The position numbers and the translations under genes were made by a program. A DNA stretch of 64,000 bases from Hippopus hippopus (lineage: Eukaryota; Mollusca; Bivalvia; Cardiida; Cardiidae). Below the pieces are notes generated by a model. It was given only the letters and a program-made list of their open reading frames with translations. It was not told the origin of the DNA and ran no database searches. The stretch covers positions 18,519,215 to 18,583,214 of the forward strand of contig OX328112.1 in the NCBI GenBank assembly GCA_946811185.2, in the 5' to 3' direction. Shown here piece by piece: positions 62,951 through 64,000 of this stretch; position 1 is the first letter of the stretch; each line of letters begins with the position of its first letter.

Positions 62951-63173
62951 TTAACTCTTTACCAAATGACAAAATTTTAGACTGGTCCAATTTGAAAGCA
63001 TTTGCAGACAAATCAAATGTGAATCAAAAATTGAAATTAGTTTTAGGAAGGGTAGAAAACATGGGAAAAGGAGAAAATGCTGGTCACCAGCATTTTCTTC
63101 TTTTCCCAATGTGTTTTTTAAAGCTTTCTCTCTCACGGTCGTTAAAAGTCGGGATTGTGTGGTAAAGAGTTAA
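62951..63173 (-). repeat. Family A, intact copy
   Basis: TTAA at both ends (ttaactctttaccaaatgac, tgtggtaaagagttaa). Core gaaaatgctggtcaccagca. Confidence 0.82.
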
Positions 63174-63246
63174 AGGAAGAATTCCTCCTATTGATTGAGT
63201 AGTATCTCCTTTTCCCACAATTTTTTTACATTTCTGGATTGAATGC

Positions 63247-63482
63247 TTAACCTTTTACCACACAACCCCAAGTGTTAACGACCCTTAAGAAAGAAGGCTT
63301 TTGAAAACATTGTTGGAAAAGGAGAAAATGCTGGTTACCAGCATTTTCTCCTTTTCCTACAATTTTTTCTACCTTATCAAAGAGAGCAATCGTCATTTGA
63401 GCCACATTTAACTTGTCCACTGCAAATGTTTTCAATTTGGTCCAGTCCAAATTGAAATCAATCAATCAGTCAATAAATCAAT
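63247..63482 (+). repeat. Family A copy ending in an AATC tract
   Basis: TTAACCTTTTACCACACAACCC, perfect hairpin ggagaaaatgctggttacca. After tggtccagtccaaattgaa the end is replaced by (aatc)n, 63455-63482. Confidence 0.72.
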
Positions 63483-63960
63483 CCTCACAGGTTTGTTGAA
63501 ACAAGGGTTAAGCAAATTAATGGGTTCATTTTTACAAGGATGATTTAAAAACTTACCTGTTGTAAATTTGTTGTAATGACTTGACAGAGGTTAAGAAAAA
63601 CTAGCTTATCTTGCAATTATCATTAGTTAGAACAGACAGATGTTGTTTGTTTGCAATATCAAGGGAGTAAAAACTGTATTTTTTACTGCATTTGCAGTTG
63701 ATTAATGTTATACTTAAAGTGCACTGGCCTGTAATTAATGAGGGGTCAGTAAACAGTATCATGAATACAGAAATGTGGAACATGACTTTGTATAGACAAA
63801 ACTGTGTCAGTATTTTTGAGGTTTTAGTAGTGGAGAATTTGGGATTCAGATCTAGAAATTATTTAATTTTTGATTTGTTTGTTCGAAACTGTTTTACACC
63901 GCTTTCAACAGTTTCTGTGAAATCCAATAAAAGCTCAGTCCATAGCACACAAAATTTGAA
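63483..63960. other. Unassigned DNA
   Basis: No repeat or exon recognised. A 99-codon ORF (63692-63991) has no domain. Confidence 0.4.
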
Positions 63961-64000
63961 ACCATGGTCTGTATTCACTAAGCATTCATAAAAACATTCT
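63961..64000. repeat. Start of a family D element, cut by window end
   Basis: atggtctgtattcactaagc attcataaaaacattct matches the left end of the copies at 3940 and 17088. Confidence 0.5.

Overview
The window reads as AT-rich animal nuclear DNA: coding sequence is split into short exons with GT/AG borders, separated by dense non-autonomous repeats. A macro-domain gene, a strongly divergent nicotinic-type Cys-loop receptor and the kinds of repeats present suggest a marine invertebrate, most likely a bivalve mollusc. Lineage is an inference; no species can be named from the sequence alone.

Layout. 1-1300: the last exon of a plus-strand macro-domain (PARP14-type) gene, followed by nested repeats. 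1300-11400: repeats with no recognisable gene (TTAA hairpin elements, long-inverted-repeat elements, a 144-bp tandem array, SINE pieces). 11464-22832, minus strand: an apparently complete eight-exon Cys-loop receptor gene. I rebuilt it from splice sites; every intron phase agrees and the exons sum to 1722 nt (573 residues plus stop). 22833-31350: repeats, a 58-bp array, a GAAC microsatellite, a perfect 89-nt palindrome and a tRNA-derived SINE. 31765-32225: a TATA-like box followed by a plus-strand first exon encoding a signal peptide. Its later exons cannot be assigned with confidence; weak candidates lie at 43.7, 45.3, 46.4, 55.0 and 60.2 kb. 32.5-64 kb: very dense hairpin elements, two copies of a 162-bp-period element, a 30-bp minisatellite, several SINEs and a 1.18-kb GC-rich transposon-like element with its own TATA box and a short basic ORF.

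Repeat families, named here for convenience. A: about 229 bp, ends TTAACYCTTTACC, central hairpin around gctggtaaccagc, more than 60 full or partial copies. B: about 207 bp, ends TTAACCCTTAGGCTGC, hairpin around cagactgcac. C: about 260 bp, long terminal inverted repeats beginning GAGCCATGCTCTG. D: a snap-back element starting near GTATTCAC. E: 253 bp with two inner hairpins. F: a tRNA-derived SINE with an ATCA tail. G, H and I: elements carrying tandem arrays with periods near 165, 144 and 162 bp. For family A, '+' means the end reading ACAATCC..TTTTAACGACCCTG comes first. A and B have the TTAA target and CCY-type ends expected of piggyBac-like non-autonomous elements; that assignment is an inference.

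The genes show no sign of working together: a macro-domain protein, a receptor subunit and a secreted or membrane protein are separate transcription units. The most notable features are the repeat biology (head-to-tail chains sharing one TTAA, co-varying hairpin arms, later elements landing in earlier hairpins) and a receptor that has lost ACh-site and pore residues.
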